64,000 bases of DNA from Floridanema aerugineum (GTDB lineage: Bacteria; Cyanobacteriota; Cyanobacteriia; Cyanobacteriales; Aerosakkonemataceae), in the NCBI RefSeq assembly GCF_041929345.1, contig NZ_JBHFNQ010000013.1, forward strand, positions 81,083 to 145,082. Direction: 5' to 3'. Shown one piece after another: positions 24,371-33,430 of the stretch (position 1 is its first letter; the number at the start of each line of letters is the position of its first letter). Both the position numbers and the translations under genes were made by a program. The notes under the pieces were generated by a model. That model was given only the letters and a program-made list of their open reading frames with translations. It did no database searches and was not told the origin of the DNA.

Positions 24371-25411
24371 ATGAATCGGCAAGATTTATTGCAAGAAATT
24401 GTGCAACCAATTGATATTAAATCCTTTGATGTTGTAGGCTTGGTAGAGTCTATGAGTCAGATGGCATTTCAAGCACGCAACTTGGGAAGGGCGGCGAAAA
24501 TCTACGATGAAATGCTGCAAGATCCAGATTGTGCAATTATTTTATGTTTGGCAGGTTCTTTGTTTAGCGCCGGATTGAAAAATGTAGTGTATGACCTGAT
24601 TACTCATAATATGGTGGATGCGATCGTTTCCACTGGTGCTAATATTGTGGATCAGGATTTCTTTGAAGCGTTAGGTTTTCGTCACTATGTCGGCGATCCT
24701 TTAGCAGATGATGAAATGCTACGCCAGGAAAGGATCGATCGCATTTACGACACCTACATTGATGAAGATCAACTGCGGGTGTGCGATATGACGATCGCGG
24801 AAATTGCTAATTCTTTAGAAAAGCGCCCCTATTCTTCGCGGGAATTTATTCAAGAAATGGGTGCATATCTGGAGAAACAAAAAACAGATACACCGTCAGT
24901 TGTATTAGCTGCTTATCAACATCAAGTACCCATTTTTGTTCCTGCTTTTAGTGATTGTTCTGCTGGTTTTGGTTTAGTACATCACCAGTGGAATTCGCCA
25001 GAATCTCATCTTACTATTGATTCGGTGGGAGATTTCCGCGAGTTAACCCAGTGCAAACTTGCCGCGAAATATACTGGATTGGTAATGATTGGTGGTGGCG
25101 TACCGAAAAACTTTGCCCAAGATACGGTTGTGGCGGCGGAAATGTTGGGATTTGATGTGACAATGCACAAATACACAATTCAAATTACTGTCGCAGACGA
25201 ACGAGATGGTGCGTTATCTGGTTCTACTTTGCGAGAAGCACATTCTTGGGGAAAAGTCAACAAAAACGTCGAACAAATGGTATTTTCGGAAGCTACGGTG
25301 GCGTTGCCCTTGATTGCTGGCTATGCTTATGGCAAGGGGAACTGGCGCGATCGATCCGTGCGTCGTTTGGCACAATTATTTGACAAAACTCAGTTAGTAT
25401 CTGCAAAATAG
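24371..25411 (+). CDS. deoxyhypusine synthase family protein (polyamine-modifying)
   Basis: A 346-aa DHS-fold protein. It contains VSTGANIVDQDF for NAD binding, MIGGGVPKNF, and ALSGSTLREAHSWGKVNK, where the Lys of SWGK corresponds to the catalytic lysine of deoxyhypusine synthase. Bacteria lack eIF5A, so members here act on small polyamines; some form homospermidine from spermidine or putrescine. The start at 24371 has GGAG 6 nt upstream. Adjacency to ornithine aminotransferase agrees with polyamine metabolism. The exact reaction is not determined by sequence. Confidence 0.85.
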   Translation: MNRQDLLQEIVQPIDIKSFDVVGLVESMSQMAFQARNLGRAAKIYDEMLQDPDCAIILCLAGSLFSAGLKNVVYDLITHNMVDAIVSTGANIVDQDFFEALGFRHYVGDPLADDEMLRQERIDRIYDTYIDEDQLRVCDMTIAEIANSLEKRPYSSREFIQEMGAYLEKQKTDTPSVVLAAYQHQVPIFVPAFSDCSAGFGLVHHQWNSPESHLTIDSVGDFRELTQCKLAAKYTGLVMIGGGVPKNFAQDTVVAAEMLGFDVTMHKYTIQITVADERDGALSGSTLREAHSWGKVNKNVEQMVFSEATVALPLIAGYAYGKGNWRDRSVRRLAQLFDKTQLVSAK

Positions 25412-25414
25412 CCT

Positions 25415-25460
25415 CAAAAAAGAATCCCCCGCAGTTCAATCCGGCGGGGATTCTTTTTTG
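25415..25460. terminator. bidirectional intrinsic terminator
   Basis: AAAAAAGAATCCCCCGC pairs with GCGGGGATTCTTTTTT around an 11-nt loop. A-run and T-run on both sides allow termination of the plus-strand DHS-type gene and of the convergent minus-strand small gene. Confidence 0.88.
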
Positions 25461-25474
25461 ATAAATTAACTACT

Positions 25475-25693
25475 TTAGATGGAGGTGAAAATACAAGATC
25501 CTAAGATGGAAGCAGCGACGACTGCGATCGTTATATTAGTGAAAAACTTTCCTGCTTCTGGATTATCTCCTAACGCTGCATCGTCTTGACCATTGGTAAA
25601 GAATAACGACCAAGCTTGATTGCCAGTGATATTTGCAAAGTTGTTGAAGTCAGCGTTGAAAATAGCGGAAGCATAAGAATAGTTAGCTTTCAT
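25475..25693 (-). CDS. 72-aa small protein with C-terminal membrane segment
   Basis: Starts at the ATG at 25693 with an AGGAG 7 nt upstream; a longer ORF lacks a ribosome site. The 72-aa product has a polar, Asn/Phe/Ala-rich N-terminal half (NYSYASAIFNADFNNFANI, AWSLFFTNGQDD) and a hydrophobic C-terminus (ITIAVVAASILGSCIF) with one Cys. It is followed by a shared terminator. I do not recognise the family. It could be a ribosomally made peptide precursor or a small regulatory membrane protein. Confidence 0.6.
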   Translation of the reverse strand: MKANYSYASAIFNADFNNFANITGNQAWSLFFTNGQDDAALGDNPEAGKFFTNITIAVVAASILGSCIFTSI

Positions 25694-25810
25694 GTTCAAT
25701 CTCCTAAGTTTCTGATTTTTTTCTTCGTTTCTCATCTCTGTAAATAAATGTAACAAACTGTAAATAAATGTAAAGAGATCTAGATCATATAGTTTTGTGA
25801 TCTCGATCGC

Positions 25811-25854
25811 TGATATCTTGCACCTGTCGTTCTCCGAATCAATTCGCAGGCTAA
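25811..25854. repeat. GCCTGCGAATTGATTCGCAGGC repeat, inverted partial copy
   Basis: In reverse complement it reads TTAGCCTGCGAATTGATTCG followed after about 8 nt by CAGGTGCAAGATATC, matching 41071-41120 and 7796-7847. The right half of the palindrome has decayed. Confidence 0.6.
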
Positions 25855-25887
25855 TAACGCAAGTTGCTAGTTATTAATTATTTCCTG

Positions 25888-25977
25888 TTCCCCCCTTGAG
25901 TAAGGGGGGTTAGGGGGGATCTTCGGCTGTGATTACTAGGTTTAGATCCCCCCAACCCCCCTTAATAAGGGGGGCTA
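25888..25977. repeat. CCCCCCTT/AAGGGGGG inverted repeat
   Basis: Two nested GC-rich stems: CCCCCCTTGAGTAAGGGGGG, and GGGGGGATC pairing with GATCCCCCC, then CCCCCCTTAATAAGGGGGG. It is a common cyanobacterial dispersed repeat type, with no coding content. Confidence 0.7.
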
Positions 25978-26054
25978 AGCCATCAGATATAGGGAGTAGC
26001 TAACTCTACAACTTGAAACCCTTGTAGAGACGTTGTACTCCAGCAGATACTTTT

Positions 26055-26294
26055 TTGTTAATAGAAATCTCTGATACCACTTTAGAACAAGACCGCAAAC
26101 AAAAAGCAGCTGCTTATGCTAAAGCCGGAATAGCAGATTACTGGATTCTTGATGTTAACACGCGCCAAGTTCGAGTGTTTCGAGAAATTGTCAATCAAAC
26201 CTATCAACAAGAAACTATTCTCAATGAAGAAGCGACTCTTTTTTTATTAGCTTTTCCTGAAATTGAAGTTCAAATTGCTAGACTATTTCCCTAA
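26055..26294 (+). pseudogene. 5'-truncated Uma2-family gene
   Basis: The 79 codons match the C-terminal half of Uma2/DUF820 endonuclease-like proteins (LLIEISDTTLEQDRKQKAAA, GIADYWILDV, VRVFRE). The N-terminal half is missing; the frame begins at a TTG directly after a half copy of the GTAGAGACGTT repeat (26024-26037). Loss of the first half at a repeat marks it as a remnant. Confidence 0.7.
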
Positions 26295-26303
26295 ATATTT
26301 ATA

Positions 26304-26849
26304 TTAGTTAGGAGAAATTTGATTAGCATTATCTGGACATTGCACTTTAGTTCGAGTTACTATCCCGCTTTTTGGATAATTCCCAGGATTTTTAGTTTCA
26401 CAAACTATGGCTTGGGTAACTTTTTCACCTTTGGGATCTGGTGCAATTAAACCGACAACTCCTGTGTAACTTCGTAATACTTTAAGTAGCATAGGAGTGG
26501 CAAAGGCATTAACTCCGTTGTTACCAATTGCTGAAATTAAGTATTTGTAACTAGAAGTTTGGGTTTTAATACCAACTCCCAAGCTACCCCAAGCGATAGG
26601 GTCGGTATTAATTACGAAAATGCTATGTTGTGCGTAATAAGCTTGTTGTGCTTTGTTGATAGCACTAACGTATTGTCTCCCCTCTGCTTCTCTGCTATTC
26701 TGTGCTTGGGAAATTTGACTTGGTAAAGTTGCTAAGGTTAAAAGTCCGAGAATAGCGATCGCTACCACAACATCTATAATGGTAAAACCGCGATCGCGCT
26801 CTTTTTGGCAAAGATATAACAAATACTTTAACCGCAATTCAATGTTCAT
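26304..26849 (-). CDS. type IV pilin-like protein
   Basis: A 181-aa protein with a prepilin motif RGFTIIDVVVAIAILGLL at about residues 20-37, followed by a globular domain with paired Cys (IVCETKNPG and VQCPDNANQ) as in the pilin D-region. The usual Glu5 of mature pilin is Asp here (FTIID). The ATG at 26849 is preferred; the ORF reads 4 codons further to a TTG. It resembles cyanobacterial GspH/PilA-like minor pilins. No pilus genes are adjacent. Confidence 0.8.
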   Translation of the reverse strand: MNIELRLKYLLYLCQKERDRGFTIIDVVVAIAILGLLTLATLPSQISQAQNSREAEGRQYVSAINKAQQAYYAQHSIFVINTDPIAWGSLGVGIKTQTSSYKYLISAIGNNGVNAFATPMLLKVLRSYTGVVGLIAPDPKGEKVTQAIVCETKNPGNYPKSGIVTRTKVQCPDNANQISPN

Positions 26850-26967
26850 ATTCAGCACCAAATAACACTAAAAAATCTTGGTTCTATATTAACTAAACAG
26901 TATAAGCACAGCACCAGAAAAAATGCTAAAAATCACCGGAAATTTTAACGATGCTGTGCTATTAACC

Positions 26968-27093
26968 CAAGTTGCTAGTTATAAGAATAGTTTTATTCTT
27001 TGTACGTAGTTGGGCTTTAGCCCTCTTCTGAAACCTGGCTTTATGAGGGCTAAAGCCCAACTACGTACCTTTATGTAAATAACTAGCAACTTG
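26968..27093. repeat. nested inverted repeat with CAAGTTGCTAGTTAT ends
   Basis: The outer 15-bp arms CAAGTTGCTAGTTAT (26968-26982) and its complement (27079-27093) enclose a strong 23-bp stem (27003-27025 with 27045-27067). The outer arm alone recurs at 25860-25874. The layout is that of a non-autonomous MITE of 126 bp. Confidence 0.75.
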
Positions 27094-27171
27094 CCTTATT
27101 ACTAAAACCGAAAGGATCGATCGCCTACAGCACGCTACGCGATCGCTACCACCAAAAAAACCGCAACTAAA

Positions 27172-28233
27172 TTAAACCGCTTGCTTTTCCTCAAACTGTT
27201 TCAATTCACCAGGCGCAACTGCACCAAACTCAGTAATAATTGCCGTAATTAAATTTGCTGGAGTTACATCAAAAGCGGGATTATAAAAATTGACACATTC
27301 TGGCGTAATCAGGGTTTTTCCAATTTGGTAAATCTCGGAAGGATCGCGTTCTTCAATGGGAATTTGACTGCCATCAACTAAGCTAAAATCAATAGTGGAA
27401 AGTGGTGCAGCTACAAAGAAAGGAATATTATGTGCTTTGGCACAAATCGCTACACTATAAGTCCCTATTTTATTCGCAGTATCCCCATTAGCAGCAATTC
27501 TATCCGCACCGACAACCACAGCATGAATTAAACCTTGTTTCATACAATGGGCTGCCATATTATCAGTAATTAAAGTAATCGGAATCTGATCTTGGACACA
27601 TTCCCAAGCGGTTAATTTTGCCCCTTGTAACCGGGGACGAGTTTCATCAGCAAAAACCCTTGCTAAACGTCCTTCTCGCCAAGCAGAACGGACTACACCC
27701 AAAGCCGTACCATAACCAGCAGTAGCTAAAGCGCCAGCATTACAATGAGTTAAAATTGTTAATTTTTCTGGGGTTTTTGGTAAAACTTCTAAACCATAAT
27801 CGCCTATAGAGCGACAAGTTTGTAAGTCTTCTAAATTGATATTTTTTGCCGTTTCTAGTAATAACTCTTTCAGATATTCTACTGAGCCTAAAGTGCGACG
27901 GGCAGTAGTTAACATTCTTTGAATTGCCCAGAATAAATTTACCGCAGTTGGGCGAGTGGCGCGTAACTTTTCGGCAACTTTTTCCAACTGGGTTAAAAAC
28001 AATTCCCGGTTTTCGGTTTGAATCTCTCGCGCCCCTAAATACATTCCGTAAGCAGCAGCAACTCCGATCGCAGGCGCACCCCTAACAATCATCGTTTTAA
28101 TTGCCAATGCCATATCATCAGAGTTACTAATTTCTACTAAAGTATACTCAGCAGGCAAACGATTTTGATCTATTAGCAAAACCTGGTCTTTTTGCCAAAT
28201 TACCGGATAAACATGAGACTCGGTAGATGTCAT
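27172..28233 (-). CDS. mtnA: methylthioribose-1-phosphate isomerase
   Basis: A 353-aa aIF2B/MtnA family enzyme. Motifs: MIVRGAPAIGVAAAYG, THCNAGALATAGYGTALGV with the catalytic Cys, ETRPRLQGAKLTAWE, VVGADRIAANGDTANKIGTY with the catalytic Asp, and FFVAAPLSTID. It isomerises 5-methylthioribose-1-phosphate to the ribulose form in methionine salvage. Normal length and an isolated transcription unit. Confidence 0.95.
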   Translation of the reverse strand: MTSTESHVYPVIWQKDQVLLIDQNRLPAEYTLVEISNSDDMALAIKTMIVRGAPAIGVAAAYGMYLGAREIQTENRELFLTQLEKVAEKLRATRPTAVNLFWAIQRMLTTARRTLGSVEYLKELLLETAKNINLEDLQTCRSIGDYGLEVLPKTPEKLTILTHCNAGALATAGYGTALGVVRSAWREGRLARVFADETRPRLQGAKLTAWECVQDQIPITLITDNMAAHCMKQGLIHAVVVGADRIAANGDTANKIGTYSVAICAKAHNIPFFVAAPLSTIDFSLVDGSQIPIEERDPSEIYQIGKTLITPECVNFYNPAFDVTPANLITAIITEFGAVAPGELKQFEEKQAV

Positions 28234-28469
28234 AACAGTTAGTGAGATCGTGAACTACTTTGCACCTAATTGTGACACAAAATAGAGAAAAGCAAATTTT
28301 ATTGTAGAGCAATTGTCACAGCTTAATGAACTTTCTTAATTGGTAAAACCATTGCTTTTGTTGGCTTTTACCTTTTGCTTTTTGCTATAAAGCTTGAATT
28401 AAAGAAAAGTCTGGGGAATAATCGGAATTGTCAGGGTTTCAATTATATCTCTTTGTTCAGCTAACTTTT

Positions 28470-31400
28470 ATGCCGATCGCTCCCCTGCAACGCCTCTCTC
28501 ACCCAAAGTTAAACCTCCCCTTGCGATGGGTGTTAGTGGTTCCCTTTGTGTTGCAAACCGTAGGCGCAGTAACCTTAGTGGGCTATCTATCCTTTCGCAG
28601 CGGGCAGCGGGTTGTTGAAAACCTAGCGCATCAGTTGAGCAAAGAAGTTGGAAATCGCACCACACTTTACCTAGAAAAAACCCTGGAAGTTCCGCATCTG
28701 GTTAACCAACTTAACGCCGATGCCATTAATTTAGGGATAATACCCGACTTCCAAACAGAAGATACAGAAACTTTAGAAAAATTTTTTGGGAAACAAATCT
28801 CGCGGTTTCCTTCAGTTAGTACAATAGCGATCGCCAACGAACGCGGAGGAATGATTGGTTCGGCGCAAAGAACCTCTTTCCCTTCACCTGGTATGATTGA
28901 TTCTGGGCAAAAAAAATCAATTAGTCTTTACCGCACTCAACGCTTTACCAAAGGCGCATATTCTATTTCTGATACTGATGCCAAAGGTAACAAGATCCGC
29001 ACCCTGGTAATGACTGAGAATTATGATGCCAGAATCAGACCTTGGTATCAAACTCCCAAGCAAGCAGGTCAGGCAACATGGAGTCCGATCTACCAATTTA
29101 TCACCCGCACAGAAACATTGGGAATTTCGGCTGGATTACCAATTTATAACAGTTTCGGCAAACTTAAGGGAGTGGTAGCAACCGATATTACCCTCGATTA
29201 TTTCAATCAATTTCTCTCATCTCTGCATATTAGTCCATCAGGGCAAGTTTTTATGATCGAGCGATCGGGATTATTAATTGCTAGTTCCACCGACTACCCC
29301 TTATTCACATCTAAAGGCGGAAAATTGCAGCGTACTAAAGCCACAGAAAGCAAAAATCCCATCATTCGAGAAACAACTCTACAATTAATCAAACGCTTCC
29401 AAAGTTTAAGCCAAATTAATGATACTGAACAGTTTGATATTGCACAAAACAACGCAACACAATTTGTTCAAGTTATACCATTTCGCGATCGATTTGGACT
29501 GGATTGGTTAATTGTAATTGTAGTTCCAGAATCGGATTTTCTCGGCGAAATCCAGGCAAATACTTATCGCACTGCACTACTCTGTAGTTTAGCCTTGATG
29601 GGTTCCATTTTACTGGGTTTGTGGACGGCGCGGAAAATTACTCAACCCATTCAAACGCTGAACCTTTGCACTCAAGCATTTTCTGCGGGAAAACCCGTTT
29701 CGCCACTCACTCCCACTGGCATTCAAGAAGTCGATGCCCTGCGAGTTGGGTTTAATCAAATGATGACTCAGCTTAACGCTTCTTTTCAGGCACTTCAAGA
29801 AAATCAACAAACCCTGGAAACTTTTTTGGATAGTGTTCCAGTTGGGATCAGCGTTCATGCTCCTTCTGGACAAGTCATTTTTGTTAATAACAAAGGCAAA
29901 GAAATTTTAACGCCGGGAGTGACTTCAACTCCTGCGGAAAAACTTTCCGAAGTTTATCAGCTTTATATAGCAGGTACTAACGAGTTTTACCCAACCGAAG
30001 AACTTCCGGCAATTCGAGGATTGCAAGGGGAATCGGTTTATATTGATGATATGGAAATTGAAGTGAATAAACGACGAGTGCCGATCGAAGTTAACACCAT
30101 TCCGGTTTTTGATAAAAGTGGTAAAGTGCTCTATGCAATCAATGCTTTTCGAGACATTAGCGAACGACGACAAAGCGAACAACTACGAGCCAACTATGAG
30201 CGAGAATTAGAGCAACAGGTTGCAAAACAAACACAGGCATTAAGAGAAAGCAAAGCTCAGTTGCAATTAATTACTGATTCGGTTTTTGGTTGTATTTCTT
30301 ATACTGACGCTTCTCAACGTTACCGTTTCGTGAATAAAACCTACGAAGTCTGGTTTAATTGTCACAAAGAAGATATTTTAGGCAAGACTATTCAGGAAGT
30401 AATTGGACAAGAAGCTTATCAAAAAGTACTTCCATACATCACTCAAGCTTTGGCGGGAAAAACTGTCACCTACGAAGCAGAAGTTGCTTATCAAGGTAAT
30501 AAAACTCGCCATATTTCTGCGGTTTTAGTTCCAGATATGGATGAACATGAAACTGTTCACGGATATTATGCACTGATTACGGATATTAGCGATCGCAAAC
30601 GTGCAGAAGCAGCTTTGCGCGAAAGTGAAGCCAGGTTTCAGCAGTTGGTGAGTAATGTACCCGGAATGATTTACACTATTGTTCATTCGCCAGATGGATC
30701 TACTCGGCTGGAATATATCAGTGCAGCCGTTGAAGATATATTAGAAATTAAGCCTGAGCAAGCTTTGGCAGATTTTTCGCTAATTTATAAACAATGGCAT
30801 CCTCTGGATGTAGAAGCCTATAATACAGCTGTGCGCCAAAATTTGATCACCTTAGAGCCGTTCTCTTATGAATGGCGAGTGATTACGCCATCGGGTAAGT
30901 TGAAGTGGTTATTGGCGAGGCGTTCTTTCTTGGAAAAGCGAGACAATGGTGACATTGTTGGGCATGGGATTGTGCAAGATATTAGCGATCGCAAACGTGC
31001 CGAAGCAGCTTTGCGCGAAAGTGAAGCCAGATTCCGACTAGCATTTGATGATGCCGCAATTGGCATGGCATTAGTGGCGCTGGATGGACAATTTATGGAA
31101 GTTAATCAGGCACTTTGCGATCTAGTCGGCTACAGTGAAACAGAATTATTGCAACGAACTTTTTGGGCTATTGTTCACCCAGAAGACATCAACGCTGAAC
31201 AGCAAAATGTGCAACAATTACTATCGGGCAAACAGCGGTCTTTCCAAATGAAAAAACGCTGCATCCATAAGCAAGGAAAGGTGATTTGGACGAATCAAAG
31301 TACATCTGTGATCCGAGAGCAAAATGGTACTCCGTTGTATTTTGTTTCTCAGGTTCAAGATATTAGCGATCGGCAATTAGCGGAACGAGTCAAAGATGAA

Positions 31401-32087
31401 TTTATTTCTGTAGTTAGTCACGAACTCCGCACCCCACTAACTTCGATTTGTGGCGCTTTAGGGTTACTTCAATCGGGAAGATTTGACAATCAACCGGAGA
31501 AGTTCCACCATTTTTTACAGATGGCAGTGAATAATAGCACTCGCTTGGTGCAGTTAGTCAATGATATTTTAGATTTGGAACGTCTAGAATCTGGCAGTGT
31601 TGAACTACTAATAGAAGAATGTGAAGCAAGTGAGTTGATGAAACAGGCAGTTGAGTCAGTGCAAACTCTTGCCAATCAAGCATCGATTACAATTAAAGTT
31701 GTGCCAATTTCTGTTAATTTATGGGCAAGTCCTGGTGCGATCGTCCAAGTAATCACTAATTTACTCAGCAACGCCATCAAATTTTCTCCTCCTGATAGTA
31801 CAATTTGGTTGAAAGCAGAGTTAGTAAATCATGAAACTTCTGATTCTGAGATTCGCTTCTCTGTGCAAGACGAAGGAAGAGGAATACCATCGGATAAGTT
31901 AGAAACTATTTTCGAGCGTTTTCAACAAGTTGATGCTTCTGATTCCCGTCAGAAAGGTGGAACAGGTTTAGGTTTAGCTATTTGTAAAACTATTGTCCAA
32001 AAGCACAAAGGGAAAATTTGGGTAGAGAGTGTGTTGGGAGAAGGGAGTACTTTTTACTTTACGATTGAGCGATCGGAAAAAGAGTAA
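28470..32087 (+). CDS. Cache-HAMP-multi-PAS sensor histidine kinase
   Basis: A 1205-aa membrane sensor kinase. Order: TM at about 22-42, extracytoplasmic dCache domain (about 45-360), TM at about 365-387, HAMP (about 387-440), four PAS domains (about 455-575, 600-715, 720-840, 855-975; each of the last three preceded by AALRESEARF or KQTQALRESKAQL linkers and closed by DISDRKRAE), HisKA with VSHELRTPL (His near 984) and HATPase with NAIKFSPP, DEGRGIP and GGTGLGLAI boxes. The ATG at 28470 is used; an earlier TTG start adds 14 residues. There is no receiver domain and no response-regulator gene nearby. The ligand is unknown. Confidence 0.92.
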   Translation: MPIAPLQRLSHPKLNLPLRWVLVVPFVLQTVGAVTLVGYLSFRSGQRVVENLAHQLSKEVGNRTTLYLEKTLEVPHLVNQLNADAINLGIIPDFQTEDTETLEKFFGKQISRFPSVSTIAIANERGGMIGSAQRTSFPSPGMIDSGQKKSISLYRTQRFTKGAYSISDTDAKGNKIRTLVMTENYDARIRPWYQTPKQAGQATWSPIYQFITRTETLGISAGLPIYNSFGKLKGVVATDITLDYFNQFLSSLHISPSGQVFMIERSGLLIASSTDYPLFTSKGGKLQRTKATESKNPIIRETTLQLIKRFQSLSQINDTEQFDIAQNNATQFVQVIPFRDRFGLDWLIVIVVPESDFLGEIQANTYRTALLCSLALMGSILLGLWTARKITQPIQTLNLCTQAFSAGKPVSPLTPTGIQEVDALRVGFNQMMTQLNASFQALQENQQTLETFLDSVPVGISVHAPSGQVIFVNNKGKEILTPGVTSTPAEKLSEVYQLYIAGTNEFYPTEELPAIRGLQGESVYIDDMEIEVNKRRVPIEVNTIPVFDKSGKVLYAINAFRDISERRQSEQLRANYERELEQQVAKQTQALRESKAQLQLITDSVFGCISYTDASQRYRFVNKTYEVWFNCHKEDILGKTIQEVIGQEAYQKVLPYITQALAGKTVTYEAEVAYQGNKTRHISAVLVPDMDEHETVHGYYALITDISDRKRAEAALRESEARFQQLVSNVPGMIYTIVHSPDGSTRLEYISAAVEDILEIKPEQALADFSLIYKQWHPLDVEAYNTAVRQNLITLEPFSYEWRVITPSGKLKWLLARRSFLEKRDNGDIVGHGIVQDISDRKRAEAALRESEARFRLAFDDAAIGMALVALDGQFMEVNQALCDLVGYSETELLQRTFWAIVHPEDINAEQQNVQQLLSGKQRSFQMKKRCIHKQGKVIWTNQSTSVIREQNGTPLYFVSQVQDISDRQLAERVKDEFISVVSHELRTPLTSICGALGLLQSGRFDNQPEKFHHFLQMAVNNSTRLVQLVNDILDLERLESGSVELLIEECEASELMKQAVESVQTLANQASITIKVVPISVNLWASPGAIVQVITNLLSNAIKFSPPDSTIWLKAELVNHETSDSEIRFSVQDEGRGIPSDKLETIFERFQQVDASDSRQKGGTGLGLAICKTIVQKHKGKIWVESVLGEGSTFYFTIERSEKE

Positions 32088-32133
32088 CTAGATACATATA
32101 ACTAAAGTGAAAACTCTCGTCGGGCTCTCCTAG

Positions 32134-32183
32134 CCCACCCCACAGTAGGGGCAATTCATGAATTGCCCCTACTGTGGGGTGGG
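32134..32183. repeat. 50-bp near-perfect palindrome
   Basis: CCCACCCCACAGTAGGGGCAATTCATG and its complement form one long stem ending at GGGGTGGG. The core GGGGCAATTCATGAATTGCCCC is very similar to 47995-48048, so the two belong to one repeat class. A 36-bp repeat follows at 32207. Confidence 0.75.
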
Positions 32184-32206
32184 CAGGATGCCCGATCCAT
32201 CCTCAT

Positions 32207-32242
32207 ATAACTATTATCACTTTATTTATTTACACCTACTTA
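32207..32242. repeat. 36-bp dispersed repeat, copy 2
   Basis: Matches 146-181 with one visible mismatch and the same arrangement: hairpin, then this tail, then the 3' end of a minus-strand gene. Confidence 0.65.
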
Positions 32243-32266
32243 ATCAAACGGACATGATAAAAAGCT

Positions 32267-32878
32267 TTACCATATAGTTGATAAATCTAAAATGAATCCT
32301 GGTAAAACTGGTTGACAATTAATAGTAGCAGGATTGTCTAAACATTCAATTTCGGCATTAGGACGATAAATGTATACTTGACGGTTTTTGCGATCGATTA
32401 ATAAACCAAGAGATGTACCGTTATCTATATATTCTTGCAATTTATCTTTAAGAGTTTGTAAGTTGTCACTAGGGGAACGTAACTCAACAATAAAATCAGG
32501 ACAAATAGGGGCAAATTTTTGCTGTTGTTCAGGAGTGAGACTTTGCCATTTTTCCAGTTTGATCCAAGCTGCATCCGAGGATTTAATCGCCCCATTGGGA
32601 AGAGTAAAACCAGCAGAAGAATCAAAACCGATTCCGGTTCCATTTTGCCTTGTCCAGATTCCTAATTGTACAATTAAATCAAAGTTGCGATTTCCAGTTT
32701 CGGAACCTGTGGGAGGCATAATGGTAATTTCTCCGTTGGCGGTGCGTTCAATTTGATAGTTTTGGTTTTGCTGACAGAAATTAAAAAATTGTTCGTCTGT
32801 CATTTCGATCGCCGGAGACATTTGCAACACCAATGGGGTAATTTCTGGCGGTGAAACTGTTTCTAGTAAATTGCTCAT
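32267..32878 (-). CDS. Uma2 family (DUF820) restriction-endonuclease-like protein
   Basis: A 203-aa complete Uma2-type protein: MTDEQFFNFCQQNQNYQIERTANGEI, the PTGSETGNRN segment, SSDAAWI, and the PD-(D/E)xK-like core PDFIVELRSPSDNLQTLKDK, ending LPGFILDLSTIW. These PD-(D/E)xK-fold proteins are highly multiplied in cyanobacteria; their function is unsettled, with a link to mobile elements often suggested. A truncated relative lies at 26055. Confidence 0.88.
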   Translation of the reverse strand: MSNLLETVSPPEITPLVLQMSPAIEMTDEQFFNFCQQNQNYQIERTANGEITIMPPTGSETGNRNFDLIVQLGIWTRQNGTGIGFDSSAGFTLPNGAIKSSDAAWIKLEKWQSLTPEQQQKFAPICPDFIVELRSPSDNLQTLKDKLQEYIDNGTSLGLLIDRKNRQVYIYRPNAEIECLDNPATINCQPVLPGFILDLSTIW

Positions 32879-32940
32879 AAATACAAAATACTTGGGAGAT
32901 ACTTCTGTAGTTTAACTTGGCGAATCGCTCTTTTCCCACC

Positions 32941-33165
32941 CTAAGCAACTTGAGAAATAACTAAAGGTTTAGGTTGAGGTAAAGGTTTACCATCTTGTTG
33001 ATACTCTTCAACCAGCAATTCTAAAACTTCTTGAGCATTGCTTAATGCTTCTTGATATGTATCTCCATGAGTATGAAATTGTTGAGTAGGAAATTCAGGT
33101 AAATGGACTAAATAACATCCATCTTCATCACTCCATTGAATAACAATAGTATAAGGTAATTTCAT
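32941..33165 (-). CDS. HicB-like antitoxin
   Basis: A 74-aa protein with the HicB fold signature: YTIVIQWSDEDGCYLVHLPEFP, then THGDTYQEALSNAQEVLELLVEE. No HicA gene is adjacent, so it is a solo HicB. Its ATG overlaps the stop of an upstream gene remnant (ATGA). Confidence 0.82.
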   Translation of the reverse strand: MKLPYTIVIQWSDEDGCYLVHLPEFPTQQFHTHGDTYQEALSNAQEVLELLVEEYQQDGKPLPQPKPLVISQVA

Positions 33166-33266
33166 TCTGAAGACTCCTCTTCTTGAATTGTTTCTAATTT
33201 AGCTAATTTTTGATTAACTTCTTTTTCCAAATACGGTTTAGCATCATCGCCATTTAGCCAAGCCTT
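33162..33266 (-). pseudogene. 3' remnant of the gene upstream of hicB
   Basis: An open frame encodes KAWLNGDDAKPYLEKEV and an acidic tail, ending in the TGA that overlaps the hicB ATG. It has no start codon; an in-frame TGA at 33267-33269 separates it from further coding-like sequence (MDAFGDYTWCWL). It was probably the translationally coupled partner of the HicB gene, now disrupted. Confidence 0.45.
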
Positions 33267-33430
33267 TCATAACCAACACCATGTATAATCGCCAAAAGCA
33301 TCCATTTCTAGCTCCGCCCTCTACCTTCAAGCCAAATGAACCATAACAAGAACTGAGCAAACAGAAATAATTGTGGACTTTGCAAGTATTAAAGTAAAAT
33401 ATATGGAGATCCACTGAAAATGGCTGCAAT

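Noticed and set aside
24170..24382. 70-aa minus-strand ORF
   Set aside because: It reads through the MITE-like hairpin and overlaps the start of the DHS-type gene.
32941..33266. HicAB toxin-antitoxin pair
   Set aside because: No HicA gene; the upstream coupled frame is a start-less remnant without the HicA double-stranded-RNA-binding signature.
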